Positions 1 through 7,620 of a stretch of DNA of 49,113 nt are shown in pieces; position 1 is the stretch's first letter, and each line of letters starts with the position of its first letter. The stretch spans positions 1 through 49,113 of the forward strand of contig NZ_AODH01000035.1 in NCBI RefSeq assembly GCF_000525915.1, given 5' to 3'. The notes under the pieces are model-generated. The model was not told the origin of the DNA. It did not search any database and worked only from the letters and a program-made list of their open reading frames with translations. Source of the stretch: Brochothrix campestris FSL F6-1037. GTDB lineage: Bacteria; Bacillota; Bacilli; Lactobacillales; Listeriaceae. Made by a program: the position numbers and the translations under genes.

Positions 1-174
1 TGGAATCATTCGAAGATTCATTCCAAAAGGAGTTCTGTCAGTGATGTAAGTGATCAACTTGTCCAAAGGATTCAAACATGGATGAATAATTTGCCACGTC
101 GGATTTTAGGATTTCAAACACCAAAAGAGCTATTTTTAGAAGAAATTACAAAACTTCAGCTGTTCACAAATTAA
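1..174 (+). pseudogene. IS30-family transposase, C-terminal remnant (partial, frameshifted)
   Basis: The first bases read, in frame 2, a short peptide with RRFIPKG, the motif that in IS30 transposases follows the catalytic glutamate region. From about position 31-40 the reading continues in frame 1 as a stretch with LPRRILGFQTPKELF, the conserved IS30 C-terminus, ending with TAA at 172-174. The two halves need one frameshift around 31-40. The rest of the element lies outside the window. The insertion sequence must end within a few tens of bases after the stop, and there it interrupts the convergent AbiTii-like gene. I could not identify the terminal inverted repeat by eye. Confidence 0.75.
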
Positions 175-505
175 AAAGTAAACTTACTATCATGATTCGG
201 CACGTGGTGGCTAACTTATTCTTGCAATTCATGGTTTCAATATCTTCTTTTGACATTCTTCCGCTCAATGGCACATTAGCTTCTGTATATTGTACACTTC
301 CGTTGACTACAAATGTGCCTATTGGAATACCTGTTAAAATACGATATTCTGGAACGTCTTCTTTATATCCCGAAAGTTCCCCATCTACCCATTTTAAAAT
401 TGTCTCATCTTGTAAATCTGTTAAAATAACTTTTAAACGAAGTAAAATCGTTTCTAAATTCCCTTCATTTTTCACAAAATCTTTTAGTAACTGACTTTTA
501 GCCAA
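164..505 (-). pseudogene. AbiTii-domain protein, N-terminal part only, cut by the IS
   Basis: The first ~90 residues (KDFVKNEGNLETILLRLKVI, then LKWVDGELSGY and VPEYRILTG) fit the AbiTii domain, found at the N-terminus of proteins linked to abortive infection and phage defence. The start is TTG at 503-505, set by a G-rich Shine-Dalgarno (GGGGGG) about ten bases upstream. The reading frame ends at 164 inside the neighbouring IS30 remnant, so the last 15 or so residues are probably IS-derived and the rest of the protein is missing. AbiTii proteins usually carry a longer C-terminal part. Domain naming is from family memory; the truncation is what the sequence shows. Confidence 0.6.
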
Positions 506-1051
506 TACTTACCCCCCCTAAAAAAGTTCTTCCATGGTTTGTTTTATATATTTATTTTTTATTAATAAATCGTACGGATGATTCTTTCTTTTTAAAGCCT
601 GGTTCTGTGTCAGAAATTTTGAAAGAGTTGAATAATCCTTTAATAGCAATGAATTAAGCAACATTTCAGTAGGTGCGGTTTTATTGAATTTCACTACATT
701 TTAATATCTTCGCACCTTAATACGTACCCAAAAATACATGTGAATCAGAACAAGACTACTTCTATAACCATCATTCATCTTAAACATTGCGTTTAACTTT
801 CAACAAAAAAAACGGTTGGCAAGGATTTTTTTTCATTACTTTTTTTTAATTACCTAGCTTTATTTAAGAATACGTTATACTTGATACTTTTATAATATAA
901 GAAACTATTGATAATACTATACCCTTTCCATCAATTAAAATTTCATTTCACGACAAAAAAAAAGCTATTTTGAGAAATATTAACCAATAGTAAAAATTAT
1001 CATGCTATCTTTTGTATGTAATAAAAATTATTTAAAGGAGGGTGTTTCATC
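506..1051. other. AT-rich intergenic region upstream of the bacteriocin operon
   Basis: No convincing gene is visible in this stretch. It is very AT-rich with several A or T runs of 7-8. A TATAAT at about 893-898 is a possible -10 element, but I see no matching -35, which would suit a promoter that needs an activator. The region ends in the strong ribosome binding site AAAGGAGG at about 1034-1041 for the first prepeptide. I looked for the paired direct repeats bound by PlnC- or BlpR-type regulators and did not find a clear pair. Confidence 0.4.
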
Positions 1052-1285
1052 ATGCACAAGGTAAAAAAATTAAACAATCAAGAGTTACAACAGATCGTGG
1101 GAGGTTACAGTTCAAAAGATTGTCTAAAAGATATTGGTAAAGGAATTGGTGCTGGTACAGTAGCTGGGGCAGCCGGCGGTGGCCTAGCTGCAGGATTAGG
1201 TGCTATCCCAGGAGCATTCGTTGGAGCACATTTTGGAGTAATCGGCGGATCTGCCGCATGCATTGGTGGATTATTAGGTAACTAG
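1052..1285 (+). CDS. brcA: Brochocin-C A prepeptide (two-peptide class IIb bacteriocin)
   Basis: This 77-residue prepeptide has a double-glycine leader of 18 residues ending in QQIVGG and a 59-residue mature part starting YSSKDCLKDIG. The mature part is rich in GxxxG motifs that pack the two helices of two-peptide bacteriocins in the target membrane. I recognise it as brochocin-C peptide A; it also resembles thermophilin 13 ThmA. Mature cysteines 6 and 52 could form a disulfide, fitting the thioredoxin-like gene nearby. The start is set by AAAGGAGG about ten bases upstream. The second peptide follows after 12 bp, so the two are co-translated. The leader should be removed by the C39 peptidase of the exporter at 2504. 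Confidence 0.95.
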   Translation: MHKVKKLNNQELQQIVGGYSSKDCLKDIGKGIGAGTVAGAAGGGLAAGLGAIPGAFVGAHFGVIGGSAACIGGLLGN

Positions 1286-1297
1286 GAGGTTATATTT

Positions 1298-1480
1298 ATG
1301 AAAAAAGAACTATTGAATAAAAATGAAATGAGTAGAATTATCGGCGGCAAAATAAATTGGGGAAATGTTGGCGGTTCTTGTGTTGGAGGTGCAGTAATTG
1401 GAGGCGCCCTCGGTGGACTAGGTGGAGCTGGCGGAGGTTGCATTACAGGAGCTATCGGAAGTATTTGGGATCAATGGTAA
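1298..1480 (+). CDS. brcB: Brochocin-C B prepeptide (partner peptide)
   Basis: This 60-residue prepeptide has a 17-residue leader ending SRIIGG and a 43-residue mature peptide starting KINWGNVGG and ending IWDQW. The length and sequence match my memory of brochocin-C peptide B, and the start resembles thermophilin 13 ThmB (QINWGSV). Glycine-rich GxxxG spacing runs through the middle. Mature cysteines 11 and 31 suggest an internal disulfide. The two peptides should act together to permeabilise the membrane of related Gram-positive cells. The stop codon overlaps the start of the immunity gene (ATGGTAA at 1474-1480), so the two are translationally coupled. Confidence 0.95.
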   Translation: MKKELLNKNEMSRIIGGKINWGNVGGSCVGGAVIGGALGGLGGAGGGCITGAIGSIWDQW

Positions 1481-1638
1481 AAACTATACTATTTTCGGTT
1501 GTAATTTCATTCGTTGCATTATGTAACTTTTTAATAAAAAAAAGATGTGTCTTTCAAAAAAAAAAATTATTTTTAACAGGTTCTATTGCTGTCTTTCTAA
1601 TTATCTATGATTTTCTATGGATTATATTCTCTAACTAG
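1474..1638 (+). CDS. brcI: Probable brochocin-C immunity peptide, two membrane helices
   Basis: This 54-residue peptide starts at the ATG that overlaps the end of brcB. It has two hydrophobic helices (about residues 4-20 and 33-52) separated by a basic loop KKRCVFQKKK, so it is predicted to sit in the membrane. Small cationic membrane peptides directly after two-peptide bacteriocin genes usually protect the producer, and the brochocin-C cluster is reported to have one of about this size. The role is therefore inferred from position, size and topology, because immunity peptides share little sequence. A longer frame opens upstream at 1357, but that part only shadows brcB. Confidence 0.8.
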   Translation: MVKTILFSVVISFVALCNFLIKKRCVFQKKKLFLTGSIAVFLIIYDFLWIIFSN

Positions 1639-1795
1639 TACAAAGCTATATCTATATGTGTTAAATAATTATATAACAATAATATATATAATTATTTCAT
1701 CTGCATCATATTTTATTTCAGGATACTTTATGATGCAGTTTGTATTATATGTCTTTTAAGCAATGGAATTATGATTCATTATTTTAATTTATGAG

Positions 1796-2317
1796 GTGAT
1801 TATATTTGAAAAAAATATTCACAGGTATTTTAAGTATTTTTTGAGCATAATATTTGTATTATCATACTTTCCTCAAAATATTTATGCAGAAGAATCTAAT
1901 GTCGTATTAAACGAAAAAGAAACACAATCTATTACCGATGTCTCAGCGGAACAATATCTATCAAATATACAAGGAATCAAAGCTCCTACAGGAAAGGAGT
2001 TACTCAACATTATGCACTCAGACGAAACCTATTTTCTATATATAGGTTATGAATCCTGTCCCTATTGTAGAGAATTTTCTAGAACCCTGTCCTCTTTTAA
2101 AACACAAAATTCATTTCCCATCTATTATGTTGATCTTGAAATAAACTATAGTACTGATTTATCATCTGAGGAATTTACTGAATTTAAGTTGTTTTTTGAT
2201 AAAAAAATTGGAGCCTTGTATACGCCGACATTTGTACGTATCGAACACAAAACCCCAGTTTCCGGATTCATCGGCGGTAGCACAACTATACAACAATTAC
2301 AAAGTATTAACAGCTAA
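1796..2317 (+). CDS. brcD: Thioredoxin-like disulfide protein of the PedC/BrcD family
   Basis: The product has a thioredoxin-like fold with a CPYC active site at residues 88-91 (numbered from the GTG at 1796). It should form or reshuffle the disulfides of the two brochocin peptides outside the cell. The GTG overlaps the likely ribosome binding site GAGGTG and is a poor start. The well-placed start is TTG at 1806, giving MKKIFTGILSIF, but that frame stops in the T6 run near 1833-1838. Adding one T would join it to the long frame and make a textbook signal peptide ending at about NIYA/EES. A one-base deletion, real or from sequencing, is therefore likely. A strong terminator follows. Confidence 0.85.
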   Translation: MIIFEKNIHRYFKYFLSIIFVLSYFPQNIYAEESNVVLNEKETQSITDVSAEQYLSNIQGIKAPTGKELLNIMHSDETYFLYIGYESCPYCREFSRTLSSFKTQNSFPIYYVDLEINYSTDLSSEEFTEFKLFFDKKIGALYTPTFVRIEHKTPVSGFIGGSTTIQQLQSINS

Positions 2318-2338
2318 AGCAAATAACAAATATATTTA

Positions 2339-2397
2339 CTAAAATAAAACGTGATTAAAGAATTATCTTTTTGAGACGTTTTATTTTAGTTTTTTTA
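2339..2397 (+). terminator. Rho-independent terminator after brcD
   Basis: A perfect 14-bp stem is formed by 2339-2352 (CTAAAATAAAACGT) and 2376-2389. It is followed at once by a run of eight T residues at 2390-2397. It closes the brcA-brcB-brcI-brcD transcript and separates it from the exporter gene. Confidence 0.85.
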
Positions 2398-2457
2398 CTT
2401 TAAGATTAAAATTAACGATTTTATGATTTTTTACACGTTTCTATCCAATTAAAGGTT

Positions 2458-2492
2458 ATCCTTCTGATAAGAAATGAAATTTTCAGAAGGAT
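2458..2492 (+). promoter_or_regulatory. Hairpin over the ribosome binding site of brcT
   Basis: A perfect 10-bp inverted repeat (ATCCTTCTGA at 2458-2467 and TCAGAAGGAT at 2483-2492, loop 15 bases) lies just before the exporter start. Its right arm contains AAGGAT, the only clear Shine-Dalgarno match before the ATG at 2504. Folding would hide the site and limit translation. There is no T run, so it is not a terminator. Confidence 0.55.
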
Positions 2493-2503
2493 GAGAATAT
2501 TAA

Positions 2504-4669
2504 ATGGAAAAATTTAAACTAATTAAACAACATGATGAAAAAGATTGTGGCGTAGCTTGCTTATCAATGATTTTAAATACGTATGGAACAAAAATTCCAA
2601 TAAGCAAATTAAGAAATATGGCAGGAACAAATAGTCAAGGTACGTCTGCCCTTGGATTGGTGTGCGCGTTAGAAACATTGGGATTTGAAAGTGAAGTTTA
2701 CCAGACTGATAGTACTATTTGGAAAGAAGAGTCCTTGATATTTCCCTTTATTGCTCATGTTGTCATAGATAAGTCATTTTTGCATTATGTCGTAATTTAT
2801 GGATATAAAAATGGAAAAATTTTGTTAGCTGACCCAGCTAAAGGAAAGCTAACAAAAACTCCAGATGAATTTGGAAAAGAATGGACAGGCATCGTACTAT
2901 CCACATCGCCAACACCTAATTATAAAGCTATTAGAGATAGCTCTCATGGATTATTTCATTATCTACCTCTGTTAAAAGAACAGAAAAAAATGATTATGGC
3001 TATTATATTTCTGTCTTTAGTACTAACTGGAATAGGAATCGTTGGATCGTATTACTTTCAAATTATTATAGATAAGATTATCCCATCAAACTCAATAAAT
3101 CTATTATCTATCATCTCTATAAGTCTTTTAACTATTTATATAACACAAGCAATTTTACAATATATAAAACAATATTTCTTGATAAAACTTGGACAACGCT
3201 TAAGTTCTATAATCATGTTAGGATACTTTCGACACGTATTAAGACTACCTATGAATTTTTTTTCAACAAGAAAATCTGGAGAGATTATCTCTCGATTTTT
3301 AGATGCAACTAAAGTTATTGATGCTCTAGCAAATAGTACACTATCCCTTTTTCTTGATGTTTCAATGTTGTTAATAATTGGAGCCTCACTTTTTATACAG
3401 AATAACCTTCTATTTTTAATAAGTTTTACCACTGTACCCATATATACCTTGATAGTCTATGTTTTTATAAAACCCTTTAATCAATCGAACGAAGAACAAT
3501 TAGAAGCTGGGGCAGTTCTTAATTCTCATATTATAGAAAGTCTAAAAGGAATTGAGACGATAAAATCATTTAATGCGACAGATCAAATATACAGTAATAT
3601 AAAAGATCAGTTTCAAGATATGATGGTGAAATCATTAAAAAAAGAGAATCTGGATAACTTACAAGCAAATTTAAAAATGGCATTACAAGCTACTAGTACA
3701 ACAATTTTACTCTGGATAGGAACATCACTTGTTCTTAAAGGACAATTGTCTATCGGGCAACTTATAACTTATAATGCGTTAATGGCATATTTTACAACAC
3801 CTTTACAAAATATTATCAACTTACAAGTCAAAATCCAAGCTGCCAAGGTAGCAAACGATCGTTTAAATGAAATATTCTATTTAGAACAAGAACATTTATG
3901 CGAAGATTCCATATTAAGCCTGTCTACTAGCTGCATGGAAAAAAACTTAATTGATATAACAAACCTATCATTCGCTTACGGATTTGAGGAAAATGTGCTT
4001 AATAACATCTCATTCTCAATACTACCTAATGAAAAAATAGCGATTGTGGGAATGAGTGGATCTGGCAAATCAACACTGGCAAAATTATTAGTAAATTTTT
4101 ACGAAACTCAAAGCGGCACTATCCATATACATGGAATTCCTATTCAAGAAATACCGAAAGCAACACTCCGAAATTCGATTAGTTATGTATCACAAGAAAC
4201 CTTTTTCTTCAGTGATAGTATATATAAGAACTTAATTTTTGGATTAGAGTTAGAACCTTCTATGGAAGAGATTATTTGGGCATGTGAAATAGCTATGATT
4301 AGAGAGTATATAGAGAGCTTACCTCTAACTTACTTATCCGTTATTGAAGAAGATGCGAGTAACCTTTCAGGTGGGCAGAAACAACGGTTAGCTATCGCAA
4401 GAGCCTTATTAAAAAAATCTGACATAATCATTTTCGATGAAGCAACAAGCGGGTTAGATACACACTTAGAGTACGCGGTCATCCAAAACTTAATGAATCT
4501 AAAAAATAAAACTATTCTATTCATAGCTCATCAACTTTCAATTGCAAAAGGATGTGATCGAATAATCGTTTTGGAAAATGGAAAACTTGTTGAGTTCGGA
4601 ACTCACGATCAACTTAGTGTTTCAAAAGGTACGTATGAAAAATTATGGAGAATGTTAACGATTGCATGA
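2504..4669 (+). CDS. brcT: Bacteriocin ABC exporter with N-terminal C39 leader peptidase
   Basis: This 721-residue protein is a peptidase-containing ABC transporter of the LagD/ComA type. Residues 1-125 form the C39 protease: Cys15 in KDCGVACLS, His94 in FLHYVVIYG and Asp110 in LLADPAKG form the catalytic set. A six-helix membrane domain covers about 155-440. The ATPase domain has Walker A GMSGSGKST (~516), signature LSGGQKQRLAIARAL (~621), Walker B IIIFDEATSGLD (~640) and the H-loop IAHQLS. It should cut double-glycine leaders (brcA, brcB and the peptide at 6959) and pump the mature peptides out. No HlyD/PedB-type accessory gene is present here, although such transporters often have one. Confidence 0.93.
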   Translation: MEKFKLIKQHDEKDCGVACLSMILNTYGTKIPISKLRNMAGTNSQGTSALGLVCALETLGFESEVYQTDSTIWKEESLIFPFIAHVVIDKSFLHYVVIYGYKNGKILLADPAKGKLTKTPDEFGKEWTGIVLSTSPTPNYKAIRDSSHGLFHYLPLLKEQKKMIMAIIFLSLVLTGIGIVGSYYFQIIIDKIIPSNSINLLSIISISLLTIYITQAILQYIKQYFLIKLGQRLSSIIMLGYFRHVLRLPMNFFSTRKSGEIISRFLDATKVIDALANSTLSLFLDVSMLLIIGASLFIQNNLLFLISFTTVPIYTLIVYVFIKPFNQSNEEQLEAGAVLNSHIIESLKGIETIKSFNATDQIYSNIKDQFQDMMVKSLKKENLDNLQANLKMALQATSTTILLWIGTSLVLKGQLSIGQLITYNALMAYFTTPLQNIINLQVKIQAAKVANDRLNEIFYLEQEHLCEDSILSLSTSCMEKNLIDITNLSFAYGFEENVLNNISFSILPNEKIAIVGMSGSGKSTLAKLLVNFYETQSGTIHIHGIPIQEIPKATLRNSISYVSQETFFFSDSIYKNLIFGLELEPSMEEIIWACEIAMIREYIESLPLTYLSVIEEDASNLSGGQKQRLAIARALLKKSDIIIFDEATSGLDTHLEYAVIQNLMNLKNKTILFIAHQLSIAKGCDRIIVLENGKLVEFGTHDQLSVSKGTYEKLWRMLTIA

Positions 4670-4728
4670 ATGCAACTACCTAATTTTAATTTTTCTTGTT
4701 ATAATTAAGATAAGTCTAATAACAGGAT

Positions 4729-6055
4729 GTGGTTAAGATTATTTTTCTTGATTTAGTCTCCTACTTTTTTAAAGATTTTTTTGATTTGATTTTATTGTTC
4801 TTATTGATCCGTATTTTAACAAATATAAAGAATAAATCATTCTACGTTATTTTATCGGCGCTTATATTCCCCCTTACTTTACTTTCTGTAACAGACGTTC
4901 TAATTACCGGAATATCAATAACTTTTCTATTTGTTTTATTAAGAATAAAATCATGGAGTAAATCTTCAACTAGCCGAATTGATGAGCTAATTGGTTTTTT
5001 AATTTCTTTATCACTCTATGCAATTGCTCCTCTTCTCTCATCCATCATTGTAACCAGTTGTTTGAATCTGAAAATGGATTCTTTAGCGCAAAACGGATTG
5101 TTAGTAGTTAGTACAATGGTTGGATTAGATTGGTTATTTGCGATTGGAATTGCCTATTTAATAAAGAAAAAATTTTTTAAAAGGTTCTTTTCTTAATTCT
5201 GAAAAAAAAAATTTTTACAATACAGCTTGTAGTATTTTTAGCCTTTGTTTACTTATTCGCTGAAATATTGAGAAAAATGCAGGTCCTAGGTACACTTCAA
5301 AATATTATGGTTGGATTTTTATTTGCTCAATTTTCCTTTACTATGTTCCTAACCTATTTTTCTTTTAAAAAAAAATAGAGATAGAACTGAATTAGAAAAT
5401 TTAAAAGAACAAATAGCTATGATGAATATTTATACAAAAGATATTGAAAGAAATTATCAAGAATTACAAAAATTCCGCCATGATTACAAAAATTTGTTGC
5501 TCGCTTTAAAAACAACTCAGAATACTTCAGAAATCAATCATCAGTATTTAAATAAAATGATAGAATATTCTTATCACATTATTGATACAAATATTATGCG
5601 TTTTTCTGATATTCAAAATATAAAAATACCTTCAATTAAATCACTGATAATTGCTAAGCTTTCACAAGCTAAACAGACTGGATTAACTATCACGTTTGAA
5701 TGCTTATCGCCGATTAATAATATCAACTTTAATGAAGTCAAACTTATTCGTGTCTTAGGTATTCTTCTAGATAACGCTATAGAAGCTTCAGAAAAGTCAC
5801 AACAGAAAAAAAATTACCGTTTTATTTATAGATTCACCAGACTCATTAGAAATTTCAATTGAGAACTCATACTTTGGAAACCTTGTAGATTTCTCAGCAA
5901 TGAACAAAGAAGGCTATAGTACAAAAGGAAAAAATAGAGGCTTAGGCCTCTCAAATATTCAAGATATTCTCAATGAAAACAAACAAGTAGCATTCAATCA
6001 CTATGCTGATAACGATATATTTGTTTCTATATTAACTATACGAAAGAGTGAGTAA
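4729..6055 (+). pseudogene. HPK10-type sensor histidine kinase for a peptide pheromone, three frameshifts
   Basis: Joined across frames, this is one kinase of about 440 residues. Part 1 (4729-5196) holds about five membrane helices. Part 2 (about 5181-5385) adds two more. Part 3 (about 5380-5862) has the H-box FRHDYKNLLLAL and N-box LLDNAIEAS. Part 4 (about 5820-6055) has the G-box STKGKNRGLGLSNIQ. This is the layout of PlnB, BlpH and AgrC, which sense exported peptides. The breaks lie at about 5181-5193 (one base missing), in A9 at 5377-5385 (one extra) and in A8 at 5816-5823 (one extra). They look like sequencing errors, but real decay cannot be excluded. The GTG at 4729 has a poor ribosome binding site, so the start is uncertain. 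Confidence 0.8.
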
Positions 6056-6786
6056 TTTGACACTACCAATTATTCTTTGTGACGATGACATTATTTTAAT
6101 GTCTCACTATAAAACAATAATAACAAACTGGATTATGATTAACGATTACGATATGGAGTTAGTGTTATCTACCACTGATCCAGATGATATTTCCCTTTAC
6201 ATTTCTAAGAATAAGATAACCAATAGTTTATTCTTTTTAGATATTGACTTAGGAAATAGATTGGATGGAATAGACATTGCGCAACACATCAGAAATGAGA
6301 ATGAGTTTGCACAAATTGTTTTTATTACCTCTCATCGAGAGCTGGCTTTAGAAACCTTGAAACGTCAAATATCTCCTTTGGACTTTATAGTTAAAGATGA
6401 CAAAACTGAAAAAAAAACAAATAGAAAATATTCTGGATGGACGTCACACTAAAACCTTTATAGATCACAGTTCCAACAAGCAACATCTATCTTTTATGAT
6501 AGGATCAAGAAATATTCGTATTGATGTTTCCTCTATTTATTTTTTAGAAACATCAATTACTCCCCATAAAATCATCTTATACGGGGATAATATTATGTAC
6601 GAATTTTATGGTAAAATGAATGATTTGGAAAAAGAAAATAAAGAGCTTCTACGTGTTCATAAATCTTTTTTAGTTAATCCAAGCCACATCAAATCAATAG
6701 ATTTCAAAACTCGTACAATTATCTTTCCAGAAGAATATATGTGTAACTTTTCTTTAGCAAAATCAAAATATTTAAAAAAGCTATAA
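6048..6786 (+). pseudogene. LytTR response regulator of the bacteriocin quorum-sensing system, one frameshift
   Basis: The first half (6048-6452) is a receiver domain with the acidic pair CDDD near the start and the phosphoacceptor Asp65 in LFFLDIDLG. The second half (6397-6786) is a LytTR DNA-binding domain with NIRIDVSSIYFLET and LLRVHKSFLVNP. The two are joined by removing one A from the A9 run at 6409-6417. The family (ComE, PlnC, BlpR, AgrA) binds paired direct repeats upstream of bacteriocin promoters. It overlaps the end of the kinase gene, so the two form one operon. The start may be GTG 6048 or TTG 6057; neither has a strong ribosome binding site. Confidence 0.82.
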
Positions 6787-6908
6787 ATAATTTAGAAAAA
6801 CAGTTTCATAAATCATCTATTGTATTTACATTTTTTCAACTCTGCTTAAATTACCGTCATCTAGTATTTGAGGATTGAATTTTGCTGTTTCACGATGTAT
6901 AAAACACT

Positions 6909-6931
6909 AACTAATTAGAATTAGTTATAAT
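6909..6931 (+). promoter_or_regulatory. Palindrome at the promoter of the peptide gene
   Basis: AACTAATT AG AATTAGTT is a perfect 8-bp inverted repeat with a 2-base centre. It runs directly into TATAAT, a good -10 element, about 30 bases before the start of the small peptide gene at 6959. The position suits an operator or activator site. Which protein binds it is unknown. Confidence 0.4.
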
Positions 6932-6958
6932 TTTGTTATCAATAAAGGAGGGTATCAA

Positions 6959-7096
6959 ATGCTAAAGAAAAAAACATTATCTCAAAAAGAATTGAAAACA
7001 ATTATGGGAGGAACCCCTGGAGGCTTTGACTTTGTTACTGCTGGACCAAATGCTGCTCAAAACATTTTGAATTCTATTAGAAATTACTTTAAATGA
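6959..7096 (+). CDS. Double-glycine peptide, probable induction pheromone
   Basis: This 45-residue gene has a leader MLKKKTLSQKELKTIMGG of 18 residues, with the usual hydrophobic spacing and GG cleavage site, then a 27-residue mature peptide starting TPGGFDF and ending IRNYFK. The ribosome binding site AAAGGAGG lies ten bases upstream. It sits right after the kinase and regulator genes, where PlnA- or BlpC-type inducing peptides are coded. It lacks the GxxxG-rich helix of brcA and brcB and has no cysteine. A pheromone is therefore the best guess, to be processed by the exporter at 2504. A small bacteriocin is the alternative. Confidence 0.75.
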   Translation: MLKKKTLSQKELKTIMGGTPGGFDFVTAGPNAAQNILNSIRNYFK

Positions 7097-7180
7097 TATG
7101 CTTTGTCACCAAAAATTATATTGAGCATTTTTATCTACTCCAAATTTTTGTTAATATCTGAAAATACAAAAATAATTCAG

Positions 7181-7272
7181 TCAGTGGTAAATAAATCTAT
7201 TATGTACTTTCTTTACCACTGATTAGATATGTATAGAGTGTGAGTAATTCATTTTAATTACTTCATACTCTA
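7181..7272. repeat. Two adjacent hairpins downstream of the peptide gene
   Basis: TCAGTGGTAAA (7181-7191) pairs perfectly with 7212-7222. A second near-palindrome spans 7233-7272, with arms that match except for one base and one gap. Neither has a clear T run. They may end the peptide transcript or mark an old recombination boundary, because a decayed copy of the XRE gene end starts right next to them. Confidence 0.5.
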
Positions 7273-7385
7273 TTTATCTAACCAATTATAGTAATCATCA
7301 AAAGTTGATTCCGCATATAGTTTCAATAGCTCTGGGTGTAAGAGTTGAAATACTTTGATTATTTCCTGGATGGCTGTTCTGAAAT
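7270..7385 (-). pseudogene. Decayed duplicate of the XRE regulator C-terminus
   Basis: Read on the minus strand, about 30 codons end at TAG 7270-7272 with the peptide LLKLYAESTFDDYYNWLDK. The intact XRE gene at 7621 ends with LLKLYAETTSDDYYDWFER. The upstream part also matches loosely (IIKVFQLLHPE versus LIQVFQSLRPK). No intact gene surrounds it. It is the remnant of a second, diverged copy, suggesting that two related elements met here. The remaining stretch to 7550 holds nothing I recognise. Confidence 0.6.
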
Positions 7386-7550
7386 TTTATAAAGTTGAAA
7401 AACACTATAAAAGCGGGATTTACAGCAAACTTTTAAGGGAAATAGTTTCACTAAATTTTATTGAATTTTAGATACTCGTTACCACCGTTCGTAACCAAAA
7501 ATAAATAAATTGCACATCAGAATATATACTTTCCATTAATATAAAAATTC

Positions 7551-7595
7551 AAATAAAGAAGTCAACAGCATTCTTTGCTGTTGACTTCTTTATTT
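7551..7595 (-). terminator. Terminator after the XRE regulator gene
   Basis: A perfect 20-bp stem (7551-7570 with 7576-7595, loop 5 bases) lies just past the stop of the minus-strand XRE gene. The end of the arm reads CTTCTTTATTT on that strand, which supplies a U-rich tail. Confidence 0.75.
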
Positions 7596-7620
7596 GGGTT
7601 ACTTGATTAGACATCTGTTT

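Noticed and set aside
192..494. Plus-strand ORF of 100 codons
   Set aside because: It is the complement of the AbiTii-like gene, has no ribosome binding site, and its codon pattern is that of an antisense frame.
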